DNA of 64,000 bases. Source: Hymenobacter negativus. Lineage in GTDB: Bacteria; Bacteroidota; Bacteroidia; Cytophagales; Hymenobacteraceae. Under the pieces are notes generated by a model, which had not been told where the DNA came from, made no database searches, and saw only the letters and a list, made by a program, of their open reading frames with translations. The position numbers and the translations under genes are program-made. The stretch is from the NCBI RefSeq assembly GCF_017571495.1, contig NZ_JAGETZ010000002.1:1-64000 (forward strand). The letters are read 5' to 3'. Positions 1 through 8,565 of the stretch are shown here, one piece after another (the first letter of the stretch is position 1; each line of letters opens with the position of its first letter).

Positions 1-527
1 GCTGGACGGCCTCCAACCGCGACTTTGCCCGCTACCCCAGCCAGCAGTCGGCCCCCGTCACCCTGGCCGCCGGCACCTGCTACTACGTCGAGGCCGTCCA
101 CAAGCAGAGCTGGGGCCCGGGCTACGTGGCCGTGGCCTGGCGCCTGCCCGACGGCTCCCGCCTCGAACCCATTCCTGCCAACAACCTCATCCCATTCGCT
201 ACAACGGCGGCGCGCGGGGTAGCGGCTACGAACGGCAGCTCTACCACCGGCTCAAGCCTGAGCCGCACCGAGCTCAGCGTATTCCCCAATCCATTCAGCT
301 CGAACGCCACCATTGAATTCAACACGCTTAAGAGTGGGGCGGTGATGGTGGAGCTGTTCAATCTGCAGGGCCAGCGGGTGCGCAAGCTGTATACCGGCGA
401 TGCAACGGCCGGCACGCCCCAGCGCGTGACTCTCGACGCTCCCGGACTAAGCACCGGCACCTACCTAGTGCGCCTCACGACCGGCAATGAAGTGGTAAAC
501 CAACGTGTGAGCTACATCGCCCGCTAA
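1..527 (+). CDS. PA14-like / T9SS sorting-domain surface protein, 3' end only
   Basis: The open frame runs in from the left edge (first full codon at base 3), so the start is missing. The first 45 or so visible residues (CYYVEAVHKQSWGPG, then VAVAWRLPDG) look like the end of a PA14/GLEYA-type carbohydrate-binding domain. A low-complexity Ser/Thr/Gly linker follows. The last 80 or so residues form a type A T9SS C-terminal sorting domain: it begins with the usual PNPFSSNATIEF motif, contains LFNLQGQRV and ends in GTYLVRLTTGN and a short basic tail. By family knowledge such proteins are exported by Sec, cross the outer membrane by T9SS and are anchored or released. The enzymatic part, if any, lies outside the window. 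Confidence 0.88.
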   Translation, partial: WTASNRDFARYPSQQSAPVTLAAGTCYYVEAVHKQSWGPGYVAVAWRLPDGSRLEPIPANNLIPFATTAARGVAATNGSSTTGSSLSRTELSVFPNPFSSNATIEFNTLKSGAVMVELFNLQGQRVRKLYTGDATAGTPQRVTLDAPGLSTGTYLVRLTTGNEVVNQRVSYIAR

Positions 528-550
528 GCAGCCCGCAGTCTGGATTCGTT

Positions 551-605
551 AAAAAAGCCTGGTTCACGCCAGCAGCCTCAAGGCCGCCCGTGAGCCAGGC
601 TTTTT
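551..605. terminator. Bidirectional terminator between convergent genes
   Basis: Arms 551-568 (A-run then GCCTGGTTCACG) and 589-605 (CGTGAGCCAGGC then T-run) pair with one G-T wobble around a loop of about 20 nt. A-run on one side and T-run on the other make it usable from both strands. The right arm lies inside the last codons of the minus-strand DUF4184 gene. Confidence 0.75.
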
Positions 606-1330
606 CGGTTGGTATAAATAGAGGAGACCAGCACGCCCAGCAACATGGCTGAGATAAGGGCAATGCTGCCATTCATAAATTCCGGGTCAACGGCCAGCAC
701 CCATTCACCAGCAAGAGCCCCGGCTACCAGCGCTGCCAGTCCCCAATACTGTGCCATGGCGGCTGATGTGGCGGGCCGCCCGGCCGGCCGGGTGGGCATC
801 TGCCACACGGCAATGGCAATGGCCAGCGCCCCACCCACCGTGCTTATTATCGCCAGCACATCGAACACCTGCCCATGCCAGCCGCCCAACCATACGTCCT
901 CCCGCAGGACTGGCACCAGCCGCGTCATGAGCGCACCGCGGTGGGTGAAGCTGTCCCAGGCCAGGTGCAAAGCGGCCCCCACCACAACGCTCAAGAGCAC
1001 GCCGCCGTAGTGTTGCCGAAAATAGACCAGCCAGTTGAAATTGATGAACCGTCCCAGCCGCTGGTGCAGCCCAGACGGCAAGTGCGCCAGCAGCGGCCGG
1101 CGCACCACCAGATGAAACACGAACGCCAACAGTAGCGCCACCGGGCAGCTGAAATACAAAATGCTCGGCACCGTGTGGCTATAGCCACTGGCCAGGTGAA
1201 GACGGAAGAACTTCTCGAAATCGGGCGCAATGCTTCCAGTAATCAATCCAGTGGTTGAAATCCAGGGGTAGCGGCGTTGCGTACGCAGTAAAGGAATTAC
1301 CAACGCGGGATGCGAAAAGGTAAACGGCAT
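578..1330 (-). CDS. DUF4184 family integral membrane protein
   Basis: A 250-residue protein starting MPFTFSHPALVIPL, the signature opening of DUF4184 proteins. Early conserved elements such as GSIAPDFEKFF and, mid-protein, ALHLAWDSFTHRG fit the family, whose His and Asp residues suggest metal binding. Function is unknown. Several hydrophobic segments (about residues 58-75, 108-125, 157-175, 190-215, 220-240) indicate an inner-membrane protein. It is convergent with the preceding T9SS gene and divergent from the kinase at 1532. Its start has TAATTTTC six bases upstream, a near match to the Bacteroidota -7 box. Confidence 0.85.
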   Translation of the reverse strand: MPFTFSHPALVIPLLRTQRRYPWISTTGLITGSIAPDFEKFFRLHLASGYSHTVPSILYFSCPVALLLAFVFHLVVRRPLLAHLPSGLHQRLGRFINFNWLVYFRQHYGGVLLSVVVGAALHLAWDSFTHRGALMTRLVPVLREDVWLGGWHGQVFDVLAIISTVGGALAIAIAVWQMPTRPAGRPATSAAMAQYWGLAALVAGALAGEWVLAVDPEFMNGSIALISAMLLGVLVSSIYTNRKSLAHGRP

Positions 1331-1531
1331 GGCGCGGAAAATTAAGACGAAAGCCCAGTGGGGTGATACTCAACAGGACGCCTTAAAGCTACGGATGGCC
1401 ATACTCAACTACGGTGCAGACACGGGCAACAGGGTGGGAGGAAACCAGCAAAAATTAGCTTTATTTGCTTTTTATCATATTTCGCACGAATATTACCGAG
1501 CACGCTACCGGCCTACTTTTTTCCTCGTTTT

Positions 1532-3607
1532 ATGAGCCTTAAAGTAACATTAGCGGCTGAGCGCCTGCGCCGGGAGGCGGCCGAGGCTGAGGTGGCCAAG
1601 CTGCGGGCGCAGTTGGCCGCCCTAACGGCGGCTACGCCCGCGCCCTCCACCGAAGAAGCCCGCAGCTTGGCCCAAGTGGTGAGCCAGCTCAAATACACCG
1701 AGCAGCAGCTGGAAGACCAGCAGGGCCTAGTACGCCAGGTTATTGACAACAGCCCCAACCTGGTGTATGTAGAGGATGAGAACGGGCGCCTCATTCTGGC
1801 CAACGAAACCTACGTGCAACTCCTCAACCAGCAGGCACCGCCGGAATCTCGCCCCGCTACCCCGCCTCCACCTGCGGCCCATGCCAATATGGAAGCCGGT
1901 ACCGCCGTGTCGTTCGAGGAGTGCTACTACCTCACCAACGGCCAGGTGCTGTGGTTTTCAACTACCAAAAGCCCGCTGGTGCGCTCCGATGGCTCGCGCT
2001 ACCTGCTCACGTTCTCGTCCGACATCACCGACTTGAAACGGGCTTACCAAATAGCCGAAGAGTCGGTGCGCGCCAAACAGGTATTCATGGCCAACATGAG
2101 CCACGAAATCCGCACGCCCTTGCACGGGGTAATGGGCTTGGCCGAACTGCTGAAAAAAGCGCCCCTATCGGCTGAGCAGGCCGATTACGTGGACATGATT
2201 CAGTCCAGCACCGAAAACCTGCTGGTCGTTATCAATGACATCCTGGATTTCTCAAAAATTGAATCCGGGAAAATCCGCCTCGAGCGCATTCCATTCGACA
2301 TTGCCAAAACCGTGCAGGCGGCCGTGCGCTCACTGGCTTTTAAAACTGATGAGAAAGGATTAATACTGAATATCATTGGCCTAAACGACCATATCCCCCT
2401 GGCGCAGGGCGACCCCTTCCGGCTGCACCAAGTGCTGGTCAACCTTATCAGCAACGCCATCAAGTTCACCAACCGCGGCTCCATCACCATTACCGTGGAT
2501 GCCAGTCGGCGGCACGGCCAGGACCTGCCCGTTACGTTCAGCATTGCCGATACCGGCATTGGCATCAGCGAGGGCAATCTGGGGCAGGTGTTTAAGAGCT
2601 TCCGGCAGGCCGACAGCAGCATTCCGCGGCTGTACGGCGGCACTGGGCTGGGGCTGAGCATCTGCAAGAACTTGGTGGAGCTGCAAGGCGGGCATATTGG
2701 GGTACGGAGCACGTTAGGCCAGGGGAGCTGTTTTTCGTTCACCATTCCCTACCGGTTGAGCGAAGAGCATATAATTCAGGAAGTTTCCAGTCCAATACCC
2801 ACCAATTCATTGCAGGGATTGAGCTTGCTGCTGGCCGAAGACAATGGCGTGAACCAGCTCATCGCCGTATCGATGCTGGGACAGTGGCAGGTGAACGTGG
2901 ATATGGCCCAGAACGGCGAGGAAGCCCTGGCCAAGGCCCTAAACAATCAATACGACCTGATTTTGATGGACATACAGATGCCACAGCTCGATGGCATCGA
3001 AGCAACGGGCCGGCTACGGGCCACGGCTGGCCCCAACCGCTACACGCCCGTTATTGCCCTTACAGCTGATGCTTTTCGGGTGAATGCGGAGTCCTGCCAA
3101 GCACTGGGCTTCAGCGACTACCTCATCAAGCCCTATACCGAGCAGGCCCTCTACCAAATGCTGGCGCGGGTGAGCCATCGGCCTGCCGAGGACGCCACCC
3201 CAGCGGTGGCGGTGGAACTGGTGCCAGAGTCACCCCTGCTGCCCGCCGACCCTAGCCTGCACTACGACTTCCTGCTGCTGGGCAAGCTGGCTACTGATAC
3301 CGATTTCGTGCGTAAAATCCTGGAAATGTTTGTGAGCCGGGTGCCCGACCAGATGCAGTCGCTGCATGCGGCCCTGGAAGTGGAGGACTGGAAAACCGTG
3401 GCCCGGGAGGCCCACAGCCTGAAATCCACCTTCGGCAGCCTCAACATTCAGCCCGAAACCCAGCATCTCAAACGACTAGAAGAATTGGCTGAAAACCAGC
3501 CATCTGCTAGCGAAGCGCAGAAGTTGGTGGGAGCCGTGGCCCAGGCCACACAGCAGTTTTGCGCCCTATTTCAAGAAGAATTGGCCCAGTTGTCGCAGCC
3601 ATTGTAG
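1532..3607 (+). CDS. Hybrid sensor histidine kinase (PAS-HisKA-HATPase-REC-Hpt)
   Basis: 691 residues without an obvious membrane span, so probably cytosolic. Order: N-terminal coiled coil (5-65), PAS-like sensor (70-168), HisKA with MSHEIRTPLHG (His191), HATPase with N-box near Asn308, ADTGIGI and GGTGLGLSI, receiver at 430-545 (acidic pair Glu436/Asp437, phosphoacceptor Asp480, Lys533), and an Hpt domain with AHSLKST (His628). This is a complete phosphorelay in one chain, so the final acceptor should be a separate receiver. The stand-alone receiver at 3975, next downstream, is the obvious candidate. That pairing is inferred from position. It reads towards the EPS genes but a 367-base gap with its own promoter separates them. 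Confidence 0.93.
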   Translation: MSLKVTLAAERLRREAAEAEVAKLRAQLAALTAATPAPSTEEARSLAQVVSQLKYTEQQLEDQQGLVRQVIDNSPNLVYVEDENGRLILANETYVQLLNQQAPPESRPATPPPPAAHANMEAGTAVSFEECYYLTNGQVLWFSTTKSPLVRSDGSRYLLTFSSDITDLKRAYQIAEESVRAKQVFMANMSHEIRTPLHGVMGLAELLKKAPLSAEQADYVDMIQSSTENLLVVINDILDFSKIESGKIRLERIPFDIAKTVQAAVRSLAFKTDEKGLILNIIGLNDHIPLAQGDPFRLHQVLVNLISNAIKFTNRGSITITVDASRRHGQDLPVTFSIADTGIGISEGNLGQVFKSFRQADSSIPRLYGGTGLGLSICKNLVELQGGHIGVRSTLGQGSCFSFTIPYRLSEEHIIQEVSSPIPTNSLQGLSLLLAEDNGVNQLIAVSMLGQWQVNVDMAQNGEEALAKALNNQYDLILMDIQMPQLDGIEATGRLRATAGPNRYTPVIALTADAFRVNAESCQALGFSDYLIKPYTEQALYQMLARVSHRPAEDATPAVAVELVPESPLLPADPSLHYDFLLLGKLATDTDFVRKILEMFVSRVPDQMQSLHAALEVEDWKTVAREAHSLKSTFGSLNIQPETQHLKRLEELAENQPSASEAQKLVGAVAQATQQFCALFQEELAQLSQPL

Positions 3608-3974
3608 AAAGTTGCCCGTATAGCGGGCCGGTGAATCGGAAGGGAGGCCTCGCGAACCTAGGATGCGCGGTTAAAGCAATTAATTAAAAAGAGGGTAAAT
3701 TGATTTACTATATATTCGCGATGCTGCGCGCATGGCATATTACTTAACGATTAATCCTTAGTGATATCGCGTGTTTTCAACTGCTTTAGAATGGCTAAGT
3801 GGTTGTGAGAGGCGGCATTAGGATTTTTAGCAGAATAGCTGCACAGAGCCAATATTTTTTTGAGGTAATTCAATTTGGCGCATACATTTGAAAAGAATGA
3901 GTAATAAATAGCGCTTTATAACCTGCATCAGATTACTCAATTTTTATTCTAACTACTTGCCAATCATCGAGGTC
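3608..3974. other. AT-rich intergenic region before the EPS operon
   Basis: This 367-base gap is much richer in A+T than its surroundings. It holds the promoter at 3859-3890 and no convincing ORF. No clear terminator for the upstream kinase was seen. Confidence 0.6.
3859..3890 (+). promoter_or_regulatory. Bacteroidota-type promoter of the EPS operon
   Basis: TTTG at 3859-3862 and TACATTTG at 3883-3890, spaced by 20 bases, match the Bacteroidota primary sigma consensus TTTG-N19-21-TAnnTTTG. Initiation would fall near 3897, leaving a leader of about 78 bases before the receiver gene at 3975. Confidence 0.65.
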
Positions 3975-4352
3975 ATGAAGAAAAAACTATTAGTTGTCGA
4001 CGACGAACCGTCCATCCGCCTCATATTGGCTCATTATTTTGCCTCAGACTTTGAGGTAGTGCTGAAATCGAATGGCCTGGAAGCTATGGAATGGCTGGAA
4101 CAGGGGAATAGCCCCGACGCCATTGTGGCCGATTATGATATGCCCATCATGGACGGTCCGAACTTCATCCGGCAGTTGCGGGCCAGCAGTCTACACCGCG
4201 ATGTAGGCCTCATTATTTTGTCGGGCAAAGACAGCACGGCTAACAAAATCCTCTGCCTCAAGCTTGGTGCCGACGACTACCTAGTGAAGCCCTTCAATCC
4301 CGAAGAGTTGAGCTTACGCATCCAAAACATTCTTCACCGAATACGGATATGA
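3975..4352 (+). CDS. Single-domain response regulator (CheY-like)
   Basis: From the ATG at 3975 (MKKKLLVVDDEP) the product is 125 residues, a bare receiver. An upstream in-frame ATG at 3957 would add six residues but breaks the usual receiver start. Key positions are intact: Asp9/Asp10, phosphoacceptor Asp53 in VADYDMP, Ser83 and Lys105 in LVKPF. There is no output domain. Its stop overlaps the start of the sugar-transferase gene by four bases (ATGA), so the two are probably translationally coupled. It may receive phosphate from the upstream Hpt kinase and act by protein contact, perhaps on the adjacent transferase. That partner is inferred. Confidence 0.93.
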   Translation: MKKKLLVVDDEPSIRLILAHYFASDFEVVLKSNGLEAMEWLEQGNSPDAIVADYDMPIMDGPNFIRQLRASSLHRDVGLIILSGKDSTANKILCLKLGADDYLVKPFNPEELSLRIQNILHRIRI

Positions 4353-5542
4353 AAGCGACCCTTGGCAAAATTGCGGTGCTCTACCTGACCACCGACCCGG
4401 AGGCAGCTGGTCGCTTTCAGCAGGAATTTGAGCAAGAGTTGGATGTGCTGGTGGCCACCACCCCTACGCAGGTTCTGACCCACTACGCCGAAAAGCCAAC
4501 AGGCTTTGCAGCGGTGCTCAATGCGGCCGCGCCGGCTTCTAACCTAGGTATCAGCCTGGTGCGCATGCTGAAGCAGGAGCTGCACCTCCCGCAGCCCGTG
4601 CTGTGGCTAACCGATGCTCCACTGACGGGCGCCGTGCGGGCGTTGCTGCTGGAGTCGGGCGGCAGCGAGATTTTCTCGCCCAGCGCCGACCACGAGCGCA
4701 TGCTGACGCGGTTGTATTTCCTGGCCCGCCACCGCACGCAACCTGTCGACGCCCCCAGCCCCTATGACGAGCTGCGCATGCCAGTTGGCAAGCGCATTAT
4801 GGATGTGCTCTGCGCCGGAGCGGCCCTGGTGCTGCTGTCGCCCCTGTTTTTGGTACTGGCGGTTCTCATCAAGCTCGAATCGCGGGGACCGGTTTTTTAC
4901 TACTCCTACCGCGTAGGGGCTGGCTACCGGGTGTTTAAGTTCTGGAAGCTGCGCTCGATGCGCTCGGATGCCGACCAGATGCTGAACTCGGTAAAAAACC
5001 TGAACCAGTACCAGACCAGCGGCTCGTCGGGCAACGCCACGCTACCCGTTACCTCGGAGTTGTGCGCCATCTGCACGGCCGCCGGCACGGGCTGCCAGCA
5101 ACAGCTGGTAGACCAGCGTGGCCAGTTGATTTGTGAGCAGCAATACCGCCAGCTGCGCAAGGTTACTGCTGCCCCGGCCTTTCTCAAAATTGCCAACGAC
5201 CCGCGTGTTACCCGCATTGGCCGGCTGCTGCGCAATACCAGCATCGACGAACTGCCGCAGCTCTACAACGTGCTACGGGGCGACATGTCGCTAGTGGGCA
5301 ACCGCCCACTGCCCCTCTACGAGGCCGAGCAACTGCTCACCGATGCCCACTCGCGGCGCTTCATTGCCCCGGCCGGCATCACGGGTCTGTGGCAGGTGAG
5401 CCGGCGTGGCAAAGGCGGCGACATGTCGGAAGAAGAGCGCAAAGAGCTTGACAATGAATACGCCCGGGATTACTCGATGAAGAAGGATATTGAAATAATT
5501 TTCCGTACGATTCCTGCTTTATTTCAGAAAGAGAATGTATGA
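4349..5542 (+). CDS. Priming sugar transferase with degenerate receiver-like N-terminus
   Basis: 397 residues. The C-terminal part (about 143-397) is a bacterial sugar transferase of the WbaP/WcaJ/PglC type: GKRIMDVLCAGAALVLLSP with a membrane segment at 150-175, VFYYSYRVG, FKFWKLRSMR, TSIDELPQLYNVL, MSLVGNRPLP and ITGLWQVSRRG. These enzymes put the first sugar phosphate on undecaprenyl phosphate. Residues 6-128 have the strand/helix rhythm of a receiver, but the expected phosphoacceptor strand reads AAVLNAAAP with no Asp, so it looks like a pseudo-receiver. Residues 206-280 are an insertion with four Cys (239, 242, 249, 262) that could bind metal. Four-base overlaps join it to both neighbours. 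Confidence 0.9.
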   Translation: MKATLGKIAVLYLTTDPEAAGRFQQEFEQELDVLVATTPTQVLTHYAEKPTGFAAVLNAAAPASNLGISLVRMLKQELHLPQPVLWLTDAPLTGAVRALLLESGGSEIFSPSADHERMLTRLYFLARHRTQPVDAPSPYDELRMPVGKRIMDVLCAGAALVLLSPLFLVLAVLIKLESRGPVFYYSYRVGAGYRVFKFWKLRSMRSDADQMLNSVKNLNQYQTSGSSGNATLPVTSELCAICTAAGTGCQQQLVDQRGQLICEQQYRQLRKVTAAPAFLKIANDPRVTRIGRLLRNTSIDELPQLYNVLRGDMSLVGNRPLPLYEAEQLLTDAHSRRFIAPAGITGLWQVSRRGKGGDMSEEERKELDNEYARDYSMKKDIEIIFRTIPALFQKENV

Positions 5543-6285
5543 TAAAAAAGCTTTTAGGCAGCTTTGTGCTGACCTTGCACACGGCTGTGGCGTTCGGCCA
5601 AAACAAGCCTGCGCCCGCGAACGAAGGCTGGCAGACTGTTTTTTTTGAGTCGCCCGCCATGGCCCTGCCACTGCTGATGAACGCCGCTATTCAGCACTCG
5701 GCGGCGCTGAAGGCGATGGAGATTGAAAAAAGTATTGGGCAACAAGAAGTTAAAATAGCTAAAAAAAGCATCCTATCGGGGGTGGCACTGGGGGCTGGCT
5801 ACACCTACGGCAACCTGACCAGCATTGCGCTGGCCGACCCGGGCAACCCCAACCAATTCGCAACCTATAGCTCGGGCCGCTACTCTACCGGCGTAACGGT
5901 GTCGTTGCCCATCGACCGGATAGTAACCCAGGGCAACCTGGTAAAAAAGCAGGTGCTGAGCGTGGACCGCACCGAGGCCATGCGCCAGGAGCAGGAAAAC
6001 CAGCTTCGTCAGCGCATTATTTCCCTGTATCAGAATGTGCTGCTGGCCCGGAAGGTCCTCAACCTGCGTCAGGAATCCTACGTGACGGTGCAGACCACCT
6101 ACCGGCTGGCGGAGAAGCAGTTTCGGCAGGGCCAGATGACGCTGACCGAGCTGTCGTCGGCCAATGCGCAGCTCAATGACATGAGCGTGGCCCAGGAAAC
6201 TGCCCGCAACCAGTACGACACCGCCTTTTTGCTGCTGGAGGAAGTAGTGGGTGCTCAAATTTCAACTTTAATGACTGCCAAATGA
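5539..6285 (+). CDS. Half-length TolC-family outer-membrane protein
   Basis: 248 residues with a Sec signal (about 1-20, cut near AFGQ). The mature part resembles one TolC repeat: a helical start (AAIQHSAALKAMEIEKSIGQQEVKIA), a strand-rich region with YTYGN and YSTGVTVSLPI, then a long coiled helix ending with RLAEKQFRQGQMTLTEL. Typical TolC proteins are 400-500 residues with two such repeats, so this has half the usual content and would need more copies to build a barrel. It sits where Wzx/Wzy clusters normally carry a Wza-type exporter, which suggests, as inference, a role in polysaccharide export. Four-base overlaps join it to both neighbours. Confidence 0.8.
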   Translation: MIKKLLGSFVLTLHTAVAFGQNKPAPANEGWQTVFFESPAMALPLLMNAAIQHSAALKAMEIEKSIGQQEVKIAKKSILSGVALGAGYTYGNLTSIALADPGNPNQFATYSSGRYSTGVTVSLPIDRIVTQGNLVKKQVLSVDRTEAMRQEQENQLRQRIISLYQNVLLARKVLNLRQESYVTVQTTYRLAEKQFRQGQMTLTELSSANAQLNDMSVAQETARNQYDTAFLLLEEVVGAQISTLMTAK

Positions 6286-8405
6286 GTTTATCCGATGTGT
6301 TCCGGCTGCTGGCCCGCAAGTGGCTGCTGCTGCTGCTGGTGCCATTGGTACTCAGCGCCTCAACGTACTTCTTTGGCCGGAAACTGCCCAAAACGTACGG
6401 TTCCGACACGACGATTTATACGGGTATTGCCTCGGGCTACACACTTACGGGCAATGCCGAGTCCGACTACAACAAAACAAATAACGCGTTCGACAACCTG
6501 GTTAACCTGATTACGGCGCGCTCGACCAAAGAGGAAGTTATTTTCCGGCTGCTGACCAACCACTTATGGCAAACGCAGCAAGACCCGGCCCTGCTGAACA
6601 CGGAAGCTTTTGAGGACCTGCGGGAAAGCATCTCGCCGGGCCTGCGCCGCCAGCTAATGGGCGCTACCGAGGCCGCTACCCTAGAAAACGTGCGGCATTA
6701 TGCCAGCGCCGACAACGCCAATGCGCTTTACCAGCTCCTAAACTCGTCCAACGCGACGTATTCGCTCACGGCACTGTCGCACCTCACTGCGTCGCACATT
6801 GGGTCGAGCGACTTGGTGCGGCTGGAATACGAGAGCTATAATCCGGAAATCTGCCGCTACACGCTGACGCTGGTGACGCAGGTGTTTCTGGAACAGTCGA
6901 AAAACCTGCGCGAGGGGCAAACCGCCTCGGTGGTAACGTATTACGAGAACGAAGTAAAGCGGGCCAAAGAACGGCTGGCCAAGGCCGAAGCCGAGAACCT
7001 GACCTTCAACCGTGACAACAACATCATTAATTACGATGAGCAGTCGCGAAACGTGGCCACCGAAAAAGAAGCCTTGCTCAGCGAGCTGACGCAGGTGAAC
7101 CAGCAATACGCTGGGGCACTGGCTTCTCTAAATGCGGTGAACCGCAAGCTGGGCGGGCGCGAGGCCGCGCTGCTCAGCAGCCGCCAGGTGCTGGAACAGC
7201 GCCAGAAGCTCAGCCGCCTGAACGCCGAAATTGCCGACCAGCAGCTCTTCAACCGCCAGGCGGGCACCGACGACAAGGCCAAGGCCCTGCAAGCCGAAGC
7301 TGACCGCACGACCCAAAGCATCCAGAAAAACGTTGACAACTACTACACCCGCAGTACCTCCACCGAAGGCATTGCCAATAAGGAGCTGCTGGGCGAGTGG
7401 GTGCAGGACATGGTACTCGTGGAATCGACCCGCGCCAAGCTGGCCGTGATGAACCGCCGCCGTCAGGAGTTTGAGCGCGAATACCAGCGCATGGCCCCGC
7501 TGGGTGCTACCCTCAAGCGCATCGAGCGCGAAATTGACCTATCGGAAAAGGCTTACCTATCAGCCCTCACCAGCCTGAACAACAGCAAGTCGTCGCAGCA
7601 AAACACGCAGCTCACGGCCAACCTCAAAATCATTGACCCGCCAAACCTGCCCACCCGCCCCAAAACCAGCAAGCTGCTGGTGCTGGTGCTGCTGAGCGGC
7701 GTGGGTGGCTTCGTGTTTGTGGCCGGCCTGGTGCTGGGTCTGGGCTTCCTGGACAAGTCGTTGCGCAACCCGTTGGTGGCGGAACGGCGCACTGGGCTGC
7801 CGGTGGCCGGCATGGTGCTGGATGTGCACGCCCGGCCCGTGGCGCTGCTCCAGGCCTCACAGCAACGCAGCCTCGACCAGCTGGTACGGCATATCCTATT
7901 GAAAGCCAACACGCCACCTGCCCCGCAGCCCTTTGTGGTGGGTGTGTTCAGCGTGCAGCGGCAGGAGGGCAAAACCACCCTGTGCCAGGCACTAGCCCAA
8001 CGCTGCCACGAAATGGGCGTGCAAACCCTGGCCCTGTATCCCGACGGCCAGGCGCTAGACCCCAACGTGGAAGCACCCTCGCTTTTTTACCCGTCAGAGG
8101 CCGCAGCGGTGCACGCCTGGCAGCTCGACGACCTGATTCAGAACGCCATGCCCAAGCAAATGCCCGAATTCAGCACGCCCGATGTGCAAGTGGTGTTTGT
8201 AGAATTCCCCGCCCTGCGCGAAGAAGCCCTGCCCGTGGGCATCCTGCGGCAGCTAAACCTCGTGTTCCTGACCGTGCCCGCTACCCGAGCCTGGCGCCTC
8301 ACCGACCACCAAACCGTGGAACGCCTGCGTGCTGCCACACCGGCTCCGGTCGAAGTGGTACTGTCGGGCGTGGCCCTGCACGAAGGCGAAGCGGTGCTGG
8401 CCTAA
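6282..8405 (+). CDS. Wzz/GumC-like polysaccharide co-polymerase with degenerate kinase domain
   Basis: 707 residues. A first membrane segment (about 13-30) begins the Wzz domain. A long periplasmic coiled-coil region (about 200-455) follows, and a second membrane segment lies near 465-488. The cytoplasmic tail contains a P-loop at about 555-567 (SVQRQEGKTTL, Lys564) as in bacterial tyrosine kinases. The following Walker-B-like strand is VVFVEFP without the usual Asp, and there is no C-terminal Tyr cluster, so kinase activity is doubtful. Such proteins set chain length and link the inner-membrane polymerase to the exporter. The gene overlaps the TolC-like gene by four bases. A 160-base gap follows. 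Confidence 0.87.
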   Translation: MSLSDVFRLLARKWLLLLLVPLVLSASTYFFGRKLPKTYGSDTTIYTGIASGYTLTGNAESDYNKTNNAFDNLVNLITARSTKEEVIFRLLTNHLWQTQQDPALLNTEAFEDLRESISPGLRRQLMGATEAATLENVRHYASADNANALYQLLNSSNATYSLTALSHLTASHIGSSDLVRLEYESYNPEICRYTLTLVTQVFLEQSKNLREGQTASVVTYYENEVKRAKERLAKAEAENLTFNRDNNIINYDEQSRNVATEKEALLSELTQVNQQYAGALASLNAVNRKLGGREAALLSSRQVLEQRQKLSRLNAEIADQQLFNRQAGTDDKAKALQAEADRTTQSIQKNVDNYYTRSTSTEGIANKELLGEWVQDMVLVESTRAKLAVMNRRRQEFEREYQRMAPLGATLKRIEREIDLSEKAYLSALTSLNNSKSSQQNTQLTANLKIIDPPNLPTRPKTSKLLVLVLLSGVGGFVFVAGLVLGLGFLDKSLRNPLVAERRTGLPVAGMVLDVHARPVALLQASQQRSLDQLVRHILLKANTPPAPQPFVVGVFSVQRQEGKTTLCQALAQRCHEMGVQTLALYPDGQALDPNVEAPSLFYPSEAAAVHAWQLDDLIQNAMPKQMPEFSTPDVQVVFVEFPALREEALPVGILRQLNLVFLTVPATRAWRLTDHQTVERLRAATPAPVEVVLSGVALHEGEAVLA

Positions 8406-8468
8406 GCTACCCGTTGCTAGTTATTCCTCGCTGTTAGCTTTTTAACGCTGACAGCCAAAGTCTAACGC

Positions 8469-8535
8469 CCATTCAGTAGTCAGACGACGAATTGTGAAAC
8501 GGCACTGAATGGCTAGGCTACTTGCTTCTGACTAC
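8469..8535 (+). other. Two interleaved 9-bp inverted repeats (possible pseudoknot leader)
   Basis: Stem A pairs 8469-8477 (CCATTCAGT) with 8504-8512 (ACTGAATGG). Stem B pairs 8476-8484 (GTAGTCAGA) with 8527-8535 (TCTGACTAC). The arm order A-B-A'-B' is that of a pseudoknot, with two shared bases. It lies in the gap before the Wzy-like gene at 8566. Confidence 0.4.
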
Positions 8536-8565
8536 CAACTTAATTATTACCTGTTCAGCTAACTT

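Noticed and set aside
1329..1535. 68-codon ORF between DUF4184 and the kinase
   Set aside because: No recognisable features and it overlaps the kinase start; probably random.
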